Assembly: GCA_964392775.1 (NCBI GenBank)
Contig: CAYMRD010000008.1
Location: forward strand, 1-64,000
Source: UKL13-3 sp964392775
GTDB lineage: Bacteria > Bacteroidota > Bacteroidia > UKL13-3
Direction of reading: 5' to 3'
DNA: 64,000 bases
Both the position numbers and the translations under genes were made by a program. Below, one piece after another: positions 49,321-57,662 of the stretch (positions within the stretch are counted from its first letter, which is position 1; each line of letters starts with the position of its first letter). The notes beneath the pieces are model-generated. The model was not told the DNA's origin. It ran no database searches and was given only the letters and a program-made list of their open reading frames with translations.

Positions 49321-50063
49321 TACACATGCTGCCCACCATTAATGGAGTAATTGGCTCCGGTGATAAAGCTGGCCTGATCGCTGGCTAAAAAGCATACAAG
49401 GTGGGCCACTTCTTCTGTACCACCCAAACGCCCCATGGGTATTTGTTCTACAATCTGATTGCGAATTTCTTCTTTCACCGCCATCACCATATCCGTTCCG
49501 ATATATCCCGGTGAAATAGTATTGACCGTAATTCCTTTGCGTGCAACTTCCATCGCCAATGTTTTGGTAAATCCATGCATACCCGCTTTGGCTGCGCTAT
49601 AGTTGGCTTGTCCAAATTGCCCGCGTTGTCCGTTCACCGATGAAATATTGATGATACGCCCCCAGTTGCGATCAATCATTCCATTGATCACATGCCGGCT
49701 ACAGTTAAACACTGAATCAAGATTAGATGACAATACATCTTTCCATTGTTCGTAACTCATCTTGCGAAAAGCTGTATCGCGGGTGATGCCCGCATTGTTC
49801 ACCAACACATCCACCGGACCCATTTTTTGTTCAATCTCAGCAATCATCTTTCCACTGCTTTCATAATCTGAGACCTCCCCATAAACAAGTTCAACGGCCA
49901 CATCTTTTGCTTCCATCATTTTTTTCCAGACCTCTGCTTTTTCCTTGTTTCGGTAATTAGCCACTACGCGATACCCTTGTTTGTGCAGTGCTTCACACAT
50001 TGCAGTTCCCAATCCACCGGTTGCTCCCGTTACCAATACAATTCGTTTGTTCTGTGCATCCAT
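49317..50063 (-). CDS. Short-chain dehydrogenase, PhaB/FabG type (acetoacetyl-CoA reductase-like)
   Basis: A 248-residue NAD(P)-dependent reductase. TGATGGLG (12-19) is the cofactor motif and NNAG follows. The active site is in ISSVNGQRGQFGQANYSAAK (Ser, Tyr, Lys). The C-terminus SINGGQHVY is closer to PhaB (acetoacetyl-CoA to (R)-3-hydroxybutyryl-CoA) than to FabG, but no PHA synthase is present. It lies divergently next to the TetR-paa locus, so a step in aromatic or acyl-CoA metabolism is likely. The start at 50061-50063 is chosen because the Rossmann strand follows. Confidence 0.82.
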   Translation of the reverse strand: MDAQNKRIVLVTGATGGLGTAMCEALHKQGYRVVANYRNKEKAEVWKKMMEAKDVAVELVYGEVSDYESSGKMIAEIEQKMGPVDVLVNNAGITRDTAFRKMSYEQWKDVLSSNLDSVFNCSRHVINGMIDRNWGRIINISSVNGQRGQFGQANYSAAKAGMHGFTKTLAMEVARKGITVNTISPGYIGTDMVMAVKEEIRNQIVEQIPMGRLGGTEEVAHLVCFLASDQASFITGANYSINGGQHVY

Positions 50064-50084
50064 AGCTAATTTATTTTGTGTGCT

Positions 50085-50114
50085 ACAAGGTACATGTTTC
50101 TTCAACCCTCACAA
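50085..50114 (-). promoter_or_regulatory. Candidate promoter of the phaB-like gene
   Basis: On the minus strand, TTG (50112-50114), 19 bp, TACCTTGT (50085-50092); spacing is ideal and the -7 box is imperfect. It lies about 22 bp before the start codon, in the spacer shared with the TetR gene. Confidence 0.35.
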
Positions 50115-50181
50115 GCCAATTAAATTATTTATTGGATTTTGTGGGATAAGTTTTAAATTCGCCTAACAATCATTAGGTTTT

Positions 50182-50793
50182 ATGTCAGAATCACTCAGCA
50201 TCAACCGAAAAGAACAAATATTGCAAACAGCTGCACGCCTCTTTAAAGAGCGGGGTTATGCCTCGGCCAGCATGCGCGATATTGCCACCGAACTGGATAT
50301 GGAAGCAGCCAGCCTGTACCACCATATCAAATCAAAAGAAGAGATTTTGGAAATCATTTGCTTTGGAATGGCCGAAAAACTATTGACGGGCATGGCCGAA
50401 GTGAATGATATTTATTTTAATGCGGAAGAAAAATTGCAAATGGCTATTCAAAACCATGTGAAGATTATCACGCAGCATATCGACCAAAGTGCGGTGTTTT
50501 TGCACGAGTGGCGCAACCTGAGTGAGCCACGACTGAGCGAATTTAAAACGCTCCGCGACAACTACGAAAAAGGATTCAGAACCATTTTAACAGATGGCGT
50601 AAACGAAGACATCTTTACAGATGTTGATCAAAAGTTTGCAACTCTCACCATCCTTTCAACCGTAAACTGGATCAACGAATGGTACAGTCCCACCGGAGTA
50701 ATGCGCCCCTCTGAAATTGCCACCAAACTCAGCGAGTTTATTTTAGGTGGATTGAGAAAGAAATTAGTAACAGATTTAAACTATAAACCTTGA
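50182..50793 (+). CDS. TetR/AcrR-family regulator, probable phenylacetate pathway regulator
   Basis: A 203-residue repressor-type protein. The N-terminal HTH is QTAARLFKERGYASASMRDI through SLYHHIKSKEEILEI. The remainder is an all-helical ligand domain with the HEWRNL motif and TVNWINEWYSPTG, as in acyl-CoA-responsive TetR proteins. It lies 106 bp upstream of paaA on the same strand and divergent from phaB. Control of both by an acyl-CoA such as phenylacetyl-CoA is inferred from location. CCTAA-N6-TTAGG (about 50162-50177) just before its start is a possible site. Confidence 0.85.
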   Translation: MSESLSINRKEQILQTAARLFKERGYASASMRDIATELDMEAASLYHHIKSKEEILEIICFGMAEKLLTGMAEVNDIYFNAEEKLQMAIQNHVKIITQHIDQSAVFLHEWRNLSEPRLSEFKTLRDNYEKGFRTILTDGVNEDIFTDVDQKFATLTILSTVNWINEWYSPTGVMRPSEIATKLSEFILGGLRKKLVTDLNYKP

Positions 50794-50899
50794 GATAAGC
50801 TGATAAGGTTGGATAGGCAATTAGGTTGATTAAGTCAATCATCTTTTGCTGCCAACTCAACCAACTTAATTACTCAATAAACTTAATTACTGAAAGAAT

Positions 50900-51889
50900 A
50901 TGTACGGAAACGCTTACATCGATCCAAACGACAAAGCTGCTGCAATGCTGGCCGGAGAGGATCCCATTAAACTACAAGAATTCGAAGAACGAATTGCACG
51001 TGGTGAAAAAATTGAGCCTAAAGACTGGATGCCCAAAGAATACCGCAAGCAGCTCATTCGTATGATTGAGCAACACGGACATTCCGAAATTATTGGAGCT
51101 TTACCCGAAGGAACCTGGATTACACGCGCTCCGGGCTTTAAACGTAAAATGGCGTTGATGGCTAAAGTGCAGGACGAGGTAGGACACGCACAGTTGTTGT
51201 ATAGTGCGGCCGAAACCCTTGGCAAAAGCCGCGAAGAAATGACCAACGACCTGATTACCGGCAAATCAAAATACTCCAATGTATTTAACTACCCTGCTTT
51301 TACCTGGGCCGATGCCTGTGTGATTGCATGGCTGATTGATGCCGGAGCAATTATCAATCAGGTGGCCAATGCCAAAGGAAGTTACGGGCCTTATTGCCGT
51401 GCCCTCGACAGGATTTGTACCGAAGAAAGTTTCCACCTGAAATACGGACACGACAACGTGGTAACCCTAGCTACAGGAAGCCCCGTACAACGCAAGATGG
51501 TGCAGGAAGCCCTTAACCGCTGGTGGCCTCCGATTATGCACTTCTTTGGTCCGAGTGATAAAATTTCGAACCATACCGAAATTTTGATGCGCTGGAAAGT
51601 GAAGATGGCATCCAACGATGATATGCGCCAACAGTTCCTCAATATGTATGTTCCTAAAATCTGGGATTTGGGATTAACAGTGCCGGATGTGAACCTGAAG
51701 AAAAATGAAGAAACAGGAAAATGGGATTATACCGAACCGGATTGGGAAGAGTTCAAACGTGTAATCAATGGTGGCGGACCGTGCAATGCCGAACGTTTAG
51801 CTGTAAGAAGAATGGCTGAAGAACGTGGCCGCTGGGTACGCAATGCCTTGTTAAACAAATCCGAAAAATACGTAGTGCCATTGGCGTAA
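50900..51889 (+). CDS. paaA: 1,2-Phenylacetyl-CoA epoxidase catalytic subunit PaaA
   Basis: Diiron oxygenase subunit that epoxidises the ring of phenylacetyl-CoA, working with PaaC and PaaB. The 329-residue protein carries the ferritin-like metal ligands: EVGHAQ (Glu93, His96), EQHGHSE region (Glu57) and EESFHLKYGH (Glu176, His179). Length is slightly above E. coli PaaA (309). It starts the paaABCD cluster. The paaA-paaB spacer of 69 bp contains a palindromic repeat. Confidence 0.97.
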   Translation: MYGNAYIDPNDKAAAMLAGEDPIKLQEFEERIARGEKIEPKDWMPKEYRKQLIRMIEQHGHSEIIGALPEGTWITRAPGFKRKMALMAKVQDEVGHAQLLYSAAETLGKSREEMTNDLITGKSKYSNVFNYPAFTWADACVIAWLIDAGAIINQVANAKGSYGPYCRALDRICTEESFHLKYGHDNVVTLATGSPVQRKMVQEALNRWWPPIMHFFGPSDKISNHTEILMRWKVKMASNDDMRQQFLNMYVPKIWDLGLTVPDVNLKKNEETGKWDYTEPDWEEFKRVINGGGPCNAERLAVRRMAEERGRWVRNALLNKSEKYVVPLA

Positions 51890-51910
51890 TTTATAACAAA
51901 CCCCATGTAG

Positions 51911-51930
51911 GGACGCATAATTATGCGTCT
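51911..51930. repeat. Palindromic repeat between paaA and paaB
   Basis: GGACGCATAATTATGCGTCT: an 18-bp perfect palindrome (51912-51929), one copy of the AGACGCATAATTATGCGTCT family. An ATG at 51923 inside it opens a frame joined to paaB, but paaB's own start at 51959 is better. Confidence 0.8.
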
Positions 51931-51958
51931 CTATAATAAGGGCAATATCAATCATCAC

Positions 51959-52348
51959 ATGATAAAATCATTAGACCCTCGCATCACACGCGAGCAGATA
52001 TCAGAAGACAATACCATTGAGCCGTTAACACCAATGGATAACTGGGAAACCTACGAGGTATTCCACCAGAAAAAACGTGGCGACCAACACATGCATGTAG
52101 GCATTGTTCATGCTCCGAATCCAGAAATGGCCTTATTGTTTGGCAAAGACCAATACGGCCGCAGAGGAATTACCGCAAATATTTGGGTCGTAAAAACCGC
52201 AAATGTTTTCTGCACCGAATACGAAGATCAGGATATGTTTGAAACCACACCCGAAAAACAATACCGTGAAGCCGGTGGATACAAGGTGATGGATAAAATC
52301 AATAAATACAAAAAGGCCAATGGAACGATGGTGCCCCGCAAGGATTGA
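51959..52348 (+). CDS. paaB: 1,2-Phenylacetyl-CoA epoxidase subunit PaaB
   Basis: Small structural subunit that bridges the PaaA-PaaC heterodimers of the ring-epoxidising complex. It is about 129 residues from the Met at 51959. Family features are WETYEVFHQKKRGDQHMHVG, HAPNPEMALLFGKDQYGRRG and IWVVKTANVF. It is slightly longer than E. coli PaaB (95) at both ends. The start was chosen because the upstream in-frame residues come from the palindromic repeat. Confidence 0.95.
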   Translation: MIKSLDPRITREQISEDNTIEPLTPMDNWETYEVFHQKKRGDQHMHVGIVHAPNPEMALLFGKDQYGRRGITANIWVVKTANVFCTEYEDQDMFETTPEKQYREAGGYKVMDKINKYKKANGTMVPRKD

Positions 52349-52355
52349 TTGGGTA

Positions 52356-52488
52356 GAGACGCATAATTATGCGTCTCCGCAATAACCCAGAATTAAACAA
52401 GGGATTGGATAGAGGCGTATAATATACGCCTCTATCCAATCCCGATAAGAGCAATATATTACAGGTAAAGACGCATAATTATACGTCT
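52356..52488. repeat. Three palindromic repeats between paaB and paaC
   Basis: Copy 1 (52356-52377) is GAGACGCATAATTATGCGTCTC, perfect over its whole length. Copy 2 (52401-52443) is a different palindrome whose 21-bp arms around one central base are perfectly complementary; its core is AGGCGTATAATATACGCCT. Copy 3 (52469-52488) is AGACGCATAATTATACGTCT, with one non-Watson-Crick (G:T type) pair. They fill the 176-bp spacer. RNA from this region would fold into strong hairpins. Confidence 0.85.
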
Positions 52489-52524
52489 CAATAATAGACC
52501 CAATAAGGGAAAAAGAGAAAGAAT

Positions 52525-53280
52525 ATGAATACCGAAGCAGTTAAAGAATTATTATATAAAATGGCGGATGATTTGTTGATCATCGGTCACCGCAACAGCG
52601 AATGGACAGGCCTCGGTCCGATTTTAGAAGAAGACATTGCGTTTTCATCCATGGCTCAGGATAAGATTGGACAATCGTTGGCCTTGTTCCAGTTATTGCA
52701 CGAACTGGGCGAGCAGGAACCCGACACAGTTGCCTTTATGCGCAATGGCAATCAGTTTCACAATGCCCGATTTGTAGAATTGCCCAATGGCGATTACGAC
52801 TATAGTTTGATGCGTCACTTTTTGTATGACGTAGCCGACCAGTTGCGTTTTGAAATGCTTGCAACCAGCAGCTATGAGCCGTTGGCAAAGGTGGCTCGCA
52901 AAGTTAAAGGCGAATTGAAGTACCATGTATTTCATGCCAATACCTGGATCGTAAAACTGGGTGCTGCTACCGAAGAAAGTCATGCACGTATGCAAACTGC
53001 TTTGAACAACGCATGGAATGATGCTCTGGGCATGTTTGAAGAAAGTGCTTTTGAACAACAACTCATCAGCGAGGGTGTATTTGCCGGAGAGCAAGCGTTG
53101 AAGGCGCGTTGGCTGGAAACCATCATCCCAACTTTGCAAAAAGCAACGTTAACCATACCTGCCGAAAACACCTGGAAGCCTACAATGGGCGGACGTGTAG
53201 GCCAACATACGGAACATCTTCAACCCTTATTGGATGAGATGAGTGAGGTGTTTAAAGTTGATCCTTCGGCTGAATGGTAG
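52525..53280 (+). CDS. paaC: 1,2-Phenylacetyl-CoA epoxidase subunit PaaC
   Basis: Structural ferritin-like partner of PaaA. The 251-residue protein has LLIIGHRNSEWTGLGPILEE, MAQDKIGQSLALFQLL and YDVADQLRFEML, the usual PaaC blocks. Compared with PaaA it lacks a full set of iron ligands, as expected. Length equals E. coli PaaC (248). It lies 176 bp after paaB, separated by the three palindromes, and 154 bp before paaD; that last spacer shows nothing notable. Confidence 0.96.
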   Translation: MNTEAVKELLYKMADDLLIIGHRNSEWTGLGPILEEDIAFSSMAQDKIGQSLALFQLLHELGEQEPDTVAFMRNGNQFHNARFVELPNGDYDYSLMRHFLYDVADQLRFEMLATSSYEPLAKVARKVKGELKYHVFHANTWIVKLGAATEESHARMQTALNNAWNDALGMFEESAFEQQLISEGVFAGEQALKARWLETIIPTLQKATLTIPAENTWKPTMGGRVGQHTEHLQPLLDEMSEVFKVDPSAEW

Positions 53281-53434
53281 CGAATATGCGTAGAGGATGT
53301 TAATGATGTTGAATATGTTAATGCGTGAACCAACCCGTAATAATCAACTCGCAACACGTCAACCTTCTATTCTTTTTTGTTTTACGACTGTTTCTGCAAA
53401 CTCATAACCCAATAACAAACTCGAATTAAATTAC

Positions 53435-53920
53435 ATGTTCACCGAACAACAAATATGGGATGCCCTTGAGGCGGTGAAAGACCCTGAAATACCAACATTG
53501 TCTATGGTGGACATGGGTATCATCACCAGAGTAGAAGTACGTGGCGAGAGTGATGTATTTGTGGAGATGACACCTACGTTTACCGGTTGCCCTGCCATTA
53601 AGATGATGGAAACTATGGTAGCCGACAGGTTGCGTGAAATGGGCATTCAGAAAGTGGAAGTTGTAACCACCTTTGATAAACCATGGAACAGTAATAAACT
53701 TACCGAGCGCGGTTTGATGTGTTTGAAAAAACATGGTTTGGCTACTCCTGTTAAACACCAAGGGGAGGTAACTCAGGAATTACTTCAACATGTAGAATGT
53801 CCGTTTTGCGGAAGCCACGATACCGAATTTAAATCGCCCTTCGGACCAACCCTTTGCCGCAGCTTACATTACTGCAACAATTGCCTGCAAGCATTTGAAA
53901 GTTTTAAGCCGGTGGTTTAA
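53435..53920 (+). CDS. paaD: Phenylacetate-CoA oxygenase assembly protein PaaD
   Basis: Member of the MIP18/SufT-like family, thought to help mature the metal centres of the Paa epoxidase complex. It is 161 residues. The N-terminal MIP18-like domain has ALEAVKDPEIPTLSMVDMGI and FTGCPAIKMME. The C-terminal zinc-ribbon-like tail has CPFCGSHD and HYCNNC. It ends the visible cluster. The PaaE reductase gene does not follow; the next gene is an unrelated NlpC/P60 lipoprotein. Confidence 0.95.
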   Translation: MFTEQQIWDALEAVKDPEIPTLSMVDMGIITRVEVRGESDVFVEMTPTFTGCPAIKMMETMVADRLREMGIQKVEVVTTFDKPWNSNKLTERGLMCLKKHGLATPVKHQGEVTQELLQHVECPFCGSHDTEFKSPFGPTLCRSLHYCNNCLQAFESFKPVV

Positions 53921-53994
53921 TACTGTATGTTTTTGTGTTTGCAGGGTGTGTACTTGTGTATTTATAACCCGAAACTCACTCGTACTATTGCAGT

Positions 53995-54516
53995 GTGAAA
54001 CCGCTTAACCTATCTGTTTGTATACTGCTGTTATTTGTACTGGCTGCCTGTAAAACAAATAAACATACAGTCACCAAAGTGGAGAAAAAATCTTCGCGAA
54101 AAGACGTTACCAAGCTCAGCGAAAAACTCAACCTCCAACTTTCCCGAAACGATAATATAGAACTGTATTCATTTGTGGCCGATTGGTTGGGTGTACCACA
54201 CAAAGACGGAGGATGCGAAAAAACAGGAACCGATTGCTCGTGTTTTGTACGAATGGCATACAAGCAGACCTATCATAAAAACCTTCCACGCAACTCGGCA
54301 GAGATGTACAAACAAAGCAAACGTATTAACACTACCCAACTGCGTGAAGGCGATCTGGTATTTTTCAAAATCAAATCCTCCCGCATTTCACATGTGGGCA
54401 TTTACCTCAAGGATAACTGGTTTGCACACGTAAGCTCCTCCAGAGGAGTGATGATTAATAACTTAAATGAGAAGTATTACCGCACCAATTTTGCAGGAAC
54501 AGGCCGAGTGAATTAA
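53995..54516 (+). CDS. NlpC/P60-family peptidoglycan hydrolase, lipoprotein
   Basis: A 173-residue exported cell-wall endopeptidase. The start codon is GTG at 53995, giving a lipoprotein signal peptide (KPLNLSVCILLLFVLAAC, lipidated Cys19). The catalytic Cys81 lies in GTDCSCFV and the His133 in RISHVGIYL, with His145 in FAHVSSSRGV. The usual Gly after DCS is Cys here (DCSCF rather than DCSGF), an oddity that may affect the site. It cleaves a peptide bond in the stem peptide, judging from the family. Its stop overlaps the convergent neighbour's stop by four bases. Confidence 0.9.
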   Translation: MKPLNLSVCILLLFVLAACKTNKHTVTKVEKKSSRKDVTKLSEKLNLQLSRNDNIELYSFVADWLGVPHKDGGCEKTGTDCSCFVRMAYKQTYHKNLPRNSAEMYKQSKRINTTQLREGDLVFFKIKSSRISHVGIYLKDNWFAHVSSSRGVMINNLNEKYYRTNFAGTGRVN

Positions 54517-55367
54517 TATTTGCTGATGGCTTTGAAACCTGTGCAACGAGCGGCATACAAGTGTTTAGACATAATCAGGTTAATGCACTCAACAGGAGCG
54601 TTGGCCTTACCCAATTTTATGTTAACGGTATTGCCTTTATCTCTTACGCAAATCACTTCACCCTTATCCATGGTATAAGCGTTTTCGCCCACAATAATCA
54701 ATATTTTTTGTTCGCCTCCTTTAAAGTCGAATATCAGGTTATCTGTACCAAAACTGTTTCCTGCGGGATATAATATTTTTACCGCAAACTGGGTATCGTC
54801 TTTACCGGTTTTGGTAATACTGCATGGACACCACCCCATCTCCTGCTCTTTGTAAATATTCACCCCACTTGATTCATACAACTTCCAGTTTCCATGATCA
54901 TCCTTGCGCATGTAGTTGGTTACATGGCTTCTGTGACGCAACATGGGTTCTCCGTTTAAGCTGGCACTCACCCATACCGAATAGTTGATGGTTGCAAAAT
55001 TGTCGTAGGCCATTACAAAGTTAATGCGATCAACATTGTAGTCAACCTTTAATCCGCTTAGGCTCATTTGTGCATTCAGTTGCATTTTAAACTCTGCCAG
55101 TGATGAAGTGGCTTTGGATAGTTGGTTGTTTACATCCAGTATATGGCGGGTAAATAAAAACTCCTTATCAATATACTTGGTAAGAGGCTCCATATTGCCA
55201 TCCTTTGCTTCCACCATCGTTTCCATGGTACGGTAAAATTGTTCTGTGAAAGCAACCACGGCTTTTTCCTCTTCAACTTTTTTGGGATTGGGATCAGCAG
55301 GTGTGATTTGTGCGTGGGCCGTTACACCGAATGTGCACGAAGCAATAATAAAGAGTAGGCGTTTCAT
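54513..55367 (-). CDS. Exported hypothetical protein
   Basis: A 284-residue protein with a clear signal peptide (MKRLLFIIASCTFGVTAHAQ). The N-terminal half (AVVAFTEQFYRTMETMVEAK, KEFLFTRHILDVNNQLSKA, DNFATINYSVWVSASLNGEP) resembles an NTF2-like fold in its helix/strand order, but I cannot name a family. The C-terminal half is beta-rich, with paired Cys (WCPC) and ARC. It ends 4 bp inside the neighbour's stop. Function unknown. Confidence 0.75.
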   Translation of the reverse strand: MKRLLFIIASCTFGVTAHAQITPADPNPKKVEEEKAVVAFTEQFYRTMETMVEAKDGNMEPLTKYIDKEFLFTRHILDVNNQLSKATSSLAEFKMQLNAQMSLSGLKVDYNVDRINFVMAYDNFATINYSVWVSASLNGEPMLRHRSHVTNYMRKDDHGNWKLYESSGVNIYKEQEMGWCPCSITKTGKDDTQFAVKILYPAGNSFGTDNLIFDFKGGEQKILIIVGENAYTMDKGEVICVRDKGNTVNIKLGKANAPVECINLIMSKHLYAARCTGFKAISKY

Positions 55368-55445
55368 GAGTTGATGATTGTTTATTCGAAAGTAGGTTAC
55401 TGCATGCTAAATACCAACTGCAAAAACACGGATTGTAATATTGGC

Positions 55446-55751
55446 CTACACAGTTTCCATTAAGGTTCGGAACGCCACAAATTTCCCCTCAAAGTGTTTG
55501 CGTGTTTCGGCTTGCAAAGCAGGAGCATACTCGGCTTGATAACGCTCATAATCAGCCATGGTATTGGCTTGATACTGGATTACATACGTTGTTCCTGTTT
55601 CGTCATCCTGCCTCGACAATAATTTGGCAAAGCTGTAGTTGACAAACAATCCTGTTCGCATCACCTCCGGAATATGGGTTTCCTGCATCCACTTAAGCCA
55701 GCTATCATGGGCCGAGTCTTCAATATTGAGGGTTACGTTGTATATAATCAT
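55446..55751 (-). CDS. DUF4286 family protein
   Basis: A 101-residue cytoplasmic protein of the small ferredoxin-like (dimeric alpha-beta) DUF4286 family. It begins MIIYNVTLNIEDSAHDSWLKW, then MQETHIPEVMRTGLF and YVIQYQANTMADYERYQAEY. The function is unknown. The start at 55751 or three codons earlier (55760) cannot be separated. It follows the TPR gene by about 10 bp, so both should be co-transcribed. Confidence 0.88.
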   Translation of the reverse strand: MIIYNVTLNIEDSAHDSWLKWMQETHIPEVMRTGLFVNYSFAKLLSRQDDETGTTYVIQYQANTMADYERYQAEYAPALQAETRKHFEGKFVAFRTLMETV

Positions 55752-55763
55752 GGTTTTCAAAAA

Positions 55764-57566
55764 TCAATTAATCACGTCCCCGCGTAAGGCACGGAAACGT
55801 TTGCGTACTTCGGGAATGTAAAAACTACCCGGATACTGTTCCAAAAATTGCTCATACAGTTTTTGAGCACCTGTAGTATCGTTGAGTTTTTTCTCGGTTA
55901 AATCAGCCAGCATAAACAAAGCATTATCGCCCAAAATATCAGTTCCGTGTTCTTTCAGCAACTGGTTCAGATAAGTGGCACATTGTGTATAATTCTGCTG
56001 CTTGTAGCTAATCTCGGCCCGTTTAAACAAAATATCATCCGACAATGAGTGGCGCGGATACTCCGCTTCAATACTATCCAACAGCTTCAGTGCCGTTTCT
56101 GTTCTATTTTGATAATAGTGCAAATCGGCCTTGGCAAACAATAATAATGGGGCCTCGTTGCTGTCAATTGTATTGTCCTGAATAAGCAATGAAAGCTCCA
56201 AAGCATTATTGGCAATTAATTGTGAAGTTGCTGTTTTAAGCACATCCAGTTGCGCTCGGGCCCATTCAAACTCACCCATATAATAGCTGAGCTTGGCATT
56301 GCGAAACTTAGCTTCCTGCCCCAGCGGGTCTTCCTTAAAATCTTTGTCTACCTGACCATACAGCAGCATGGCATCCCATACTTCGCCTTTCAAAATATAA
56401 ATATCTCCAAGCTCCAGTTTGCATTGCGCTTTAAAGCGGTTGTCGAGTCGTTGCATTTCAATCAGTTCCTGAAAACCACTTACAGCCGATTCATAATCGT
56501 TGATATAATATGCCTGCAAACGAGCCAGTTCCCGCATCACTATTGCAGTAAAATGGTATTTCCCGAATTCTGTTAAGAAGGCATTATAATCCGTTTGCAG
56601 CGATACCAAATCAACCTGTGTATACTGCGTATTGATAATCTTTTGGTGGCGGGCATTCAACGTTCCGATGCGCGCATTCATGTAATTCACTTTATCTTTA
56701 CCCAAAGTGATGATATAATTATACATATTGGTGGCATCGTCATAATAACCATTTTGCAAAGCCAGATTGGCCAGCTCCAATACCCGTTTGCCTTCTTCCT
56801 TGTTACGTTTATCAATGGCGCGAGCTTGCATAAATGCACTGTTAAAATCCTTGCGTTGTACATATAACCATACCAGCAATTCGCTGAATGATTCATTTTC
56901 GGGATGCTCCTTGTACTTTTTGAGCACGGCTGATTTCACCAGATCATAATCTTCGTTGGATGAAAGGTAGAGTTGCAGGTAACCTTCAATATCATCCTGC
57001 AACATTGGATTGGATTGCAAGGCATTGAGGTACTCGGTTACCATCTTAAACGTTTCGTGTTTATCGGCATACAACCGGGCCAGTTCATAACAAAACAGGC
57101 TTGGACTATTGCTTTTTTTACGAACCGTTTCATACGTTCGGATGGCATAGTCTGTTTCGCCTCTTTTCTGGAAAGCCGAAGCCAGCTCGGTAGCCGACTG
57201 CCTGTCACCGCTTAATCCGGACACCAGCTTATCCCAATGGTTACGGGCCGCTTCGGGAAGATTTTGTTTTTTATAAACATATCCCTGATCGACCTTAAAG
57301 TAAAAACTGGAAGAAAACCTGCGCTGTTGTTTTTTCGTAAGCTTTTCGGCTTCATCAAATTTATTCTGGTTAAAATAGCAGATGAGTAAGTTTTCGTAAT
57401 AATACCCCGATGATGGCGTTTTGGTCAGCAGCTTTTCGTAGGCATCAGCGGCCTTATCAAACTCGTTATTGCCAAAGTATTGCGCAGCAAGCTGCTCCTC
57501 GGTACCCTGCCCAAAAGCAACAACCGAAACCAAGCAAAACAGTAGCAACAATCCGCGTTTAACCAT
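55764..57566 (-). CDS. Exported tetratricopeptide repeat protein
   Basis: A protein of about 600 residues with a signal peptide (MVKRGLLLLFCLVSVVAFGQ) and TPR-type helix pairs almost throughout, e.g. AAQYFGNNEFDKAADAYEKL, YVYKKQNLPEAARNHWDKL and ISYKQQNYTQCATYLNQLL. It probably forms a superhelical scaffold in the periplasm, with the partner unknown. The start at 57564-57566 places the signal peptide at the N-terminus; six codons further upstream is another Met. It heads a two-gene unit with the DUF4286 gene and is divergent from the flippase operon. Confidence 0.9.
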   Translation of the reverse strand: MVKRGLLLLFCLVSVVAFGQGTEEQLAAQYFGNNEFDKAADAYEKLLTKTPSSGYYYENLLICYFNQNKFDEAEKLTKKQQRRFSSSFYFKVDQGYVYKKQNLPEAARNHWDKLVSGLSGDRQSATELASAFQKRGETDYAIRTYETVRKKSNSPSLFCYELARLYADKHETFKMVTEYLNALQSNPMLQDDIEGYLQLYLSSNEDYDLVKSAVLKKYKEHPENESFSELLVWLYVQRKDFNSAFMQARAIDKRNKEEGKRVLELANLALQNGYYDDATNMYNYIITLGKDKVNYMNARIGTLNARHQKIINTQYTQVDLVSLQTDYNAFLTEFGKYHFTAIVMRELARLQAYYINDYESAVSGFQELIEMQRLDNRFKAQCKLELGDIYILKGEVWDAMLLYGQVDKDFKEDPLGQEAKFRNAKLSYYMGEFEWARAQLDVLKTATSQLIANNALELSLLIQDNTIDSNEAPLLLFAKADLHYYQNRTETALKLLDSIEAEYPRHSLSDDILFKRAEISYKQQNYTQCATYLNQLLKEHGTDILGDNALFMLADLTEKKLNDTTGAQKLYEQFLEQYPGSFYIPEVRKRFRALRGDVIN

Positions 57567-57662
57567 ACGTGCGAAAATAGACATTAAAATGATGTCTGTG
57601 CATAAACAACATGCTCCGCAATATAAAATTTTAAGTTATTTGAACGTTGTAATCGTACATCC

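Noticed and set aside
51923..51958. Upstream start for paaB at 51923
   Set aside because: The added residues are encoded by half of the palindromic repeat; the internal ATG at 51959 gives the conserved N-terminus.
52356..52488. Considered as a mini CRISPR array because of three near-regular palindromes
   Set aside because: The repeats differ from each other, the spacers are not of equal length, and no cas gene is present.
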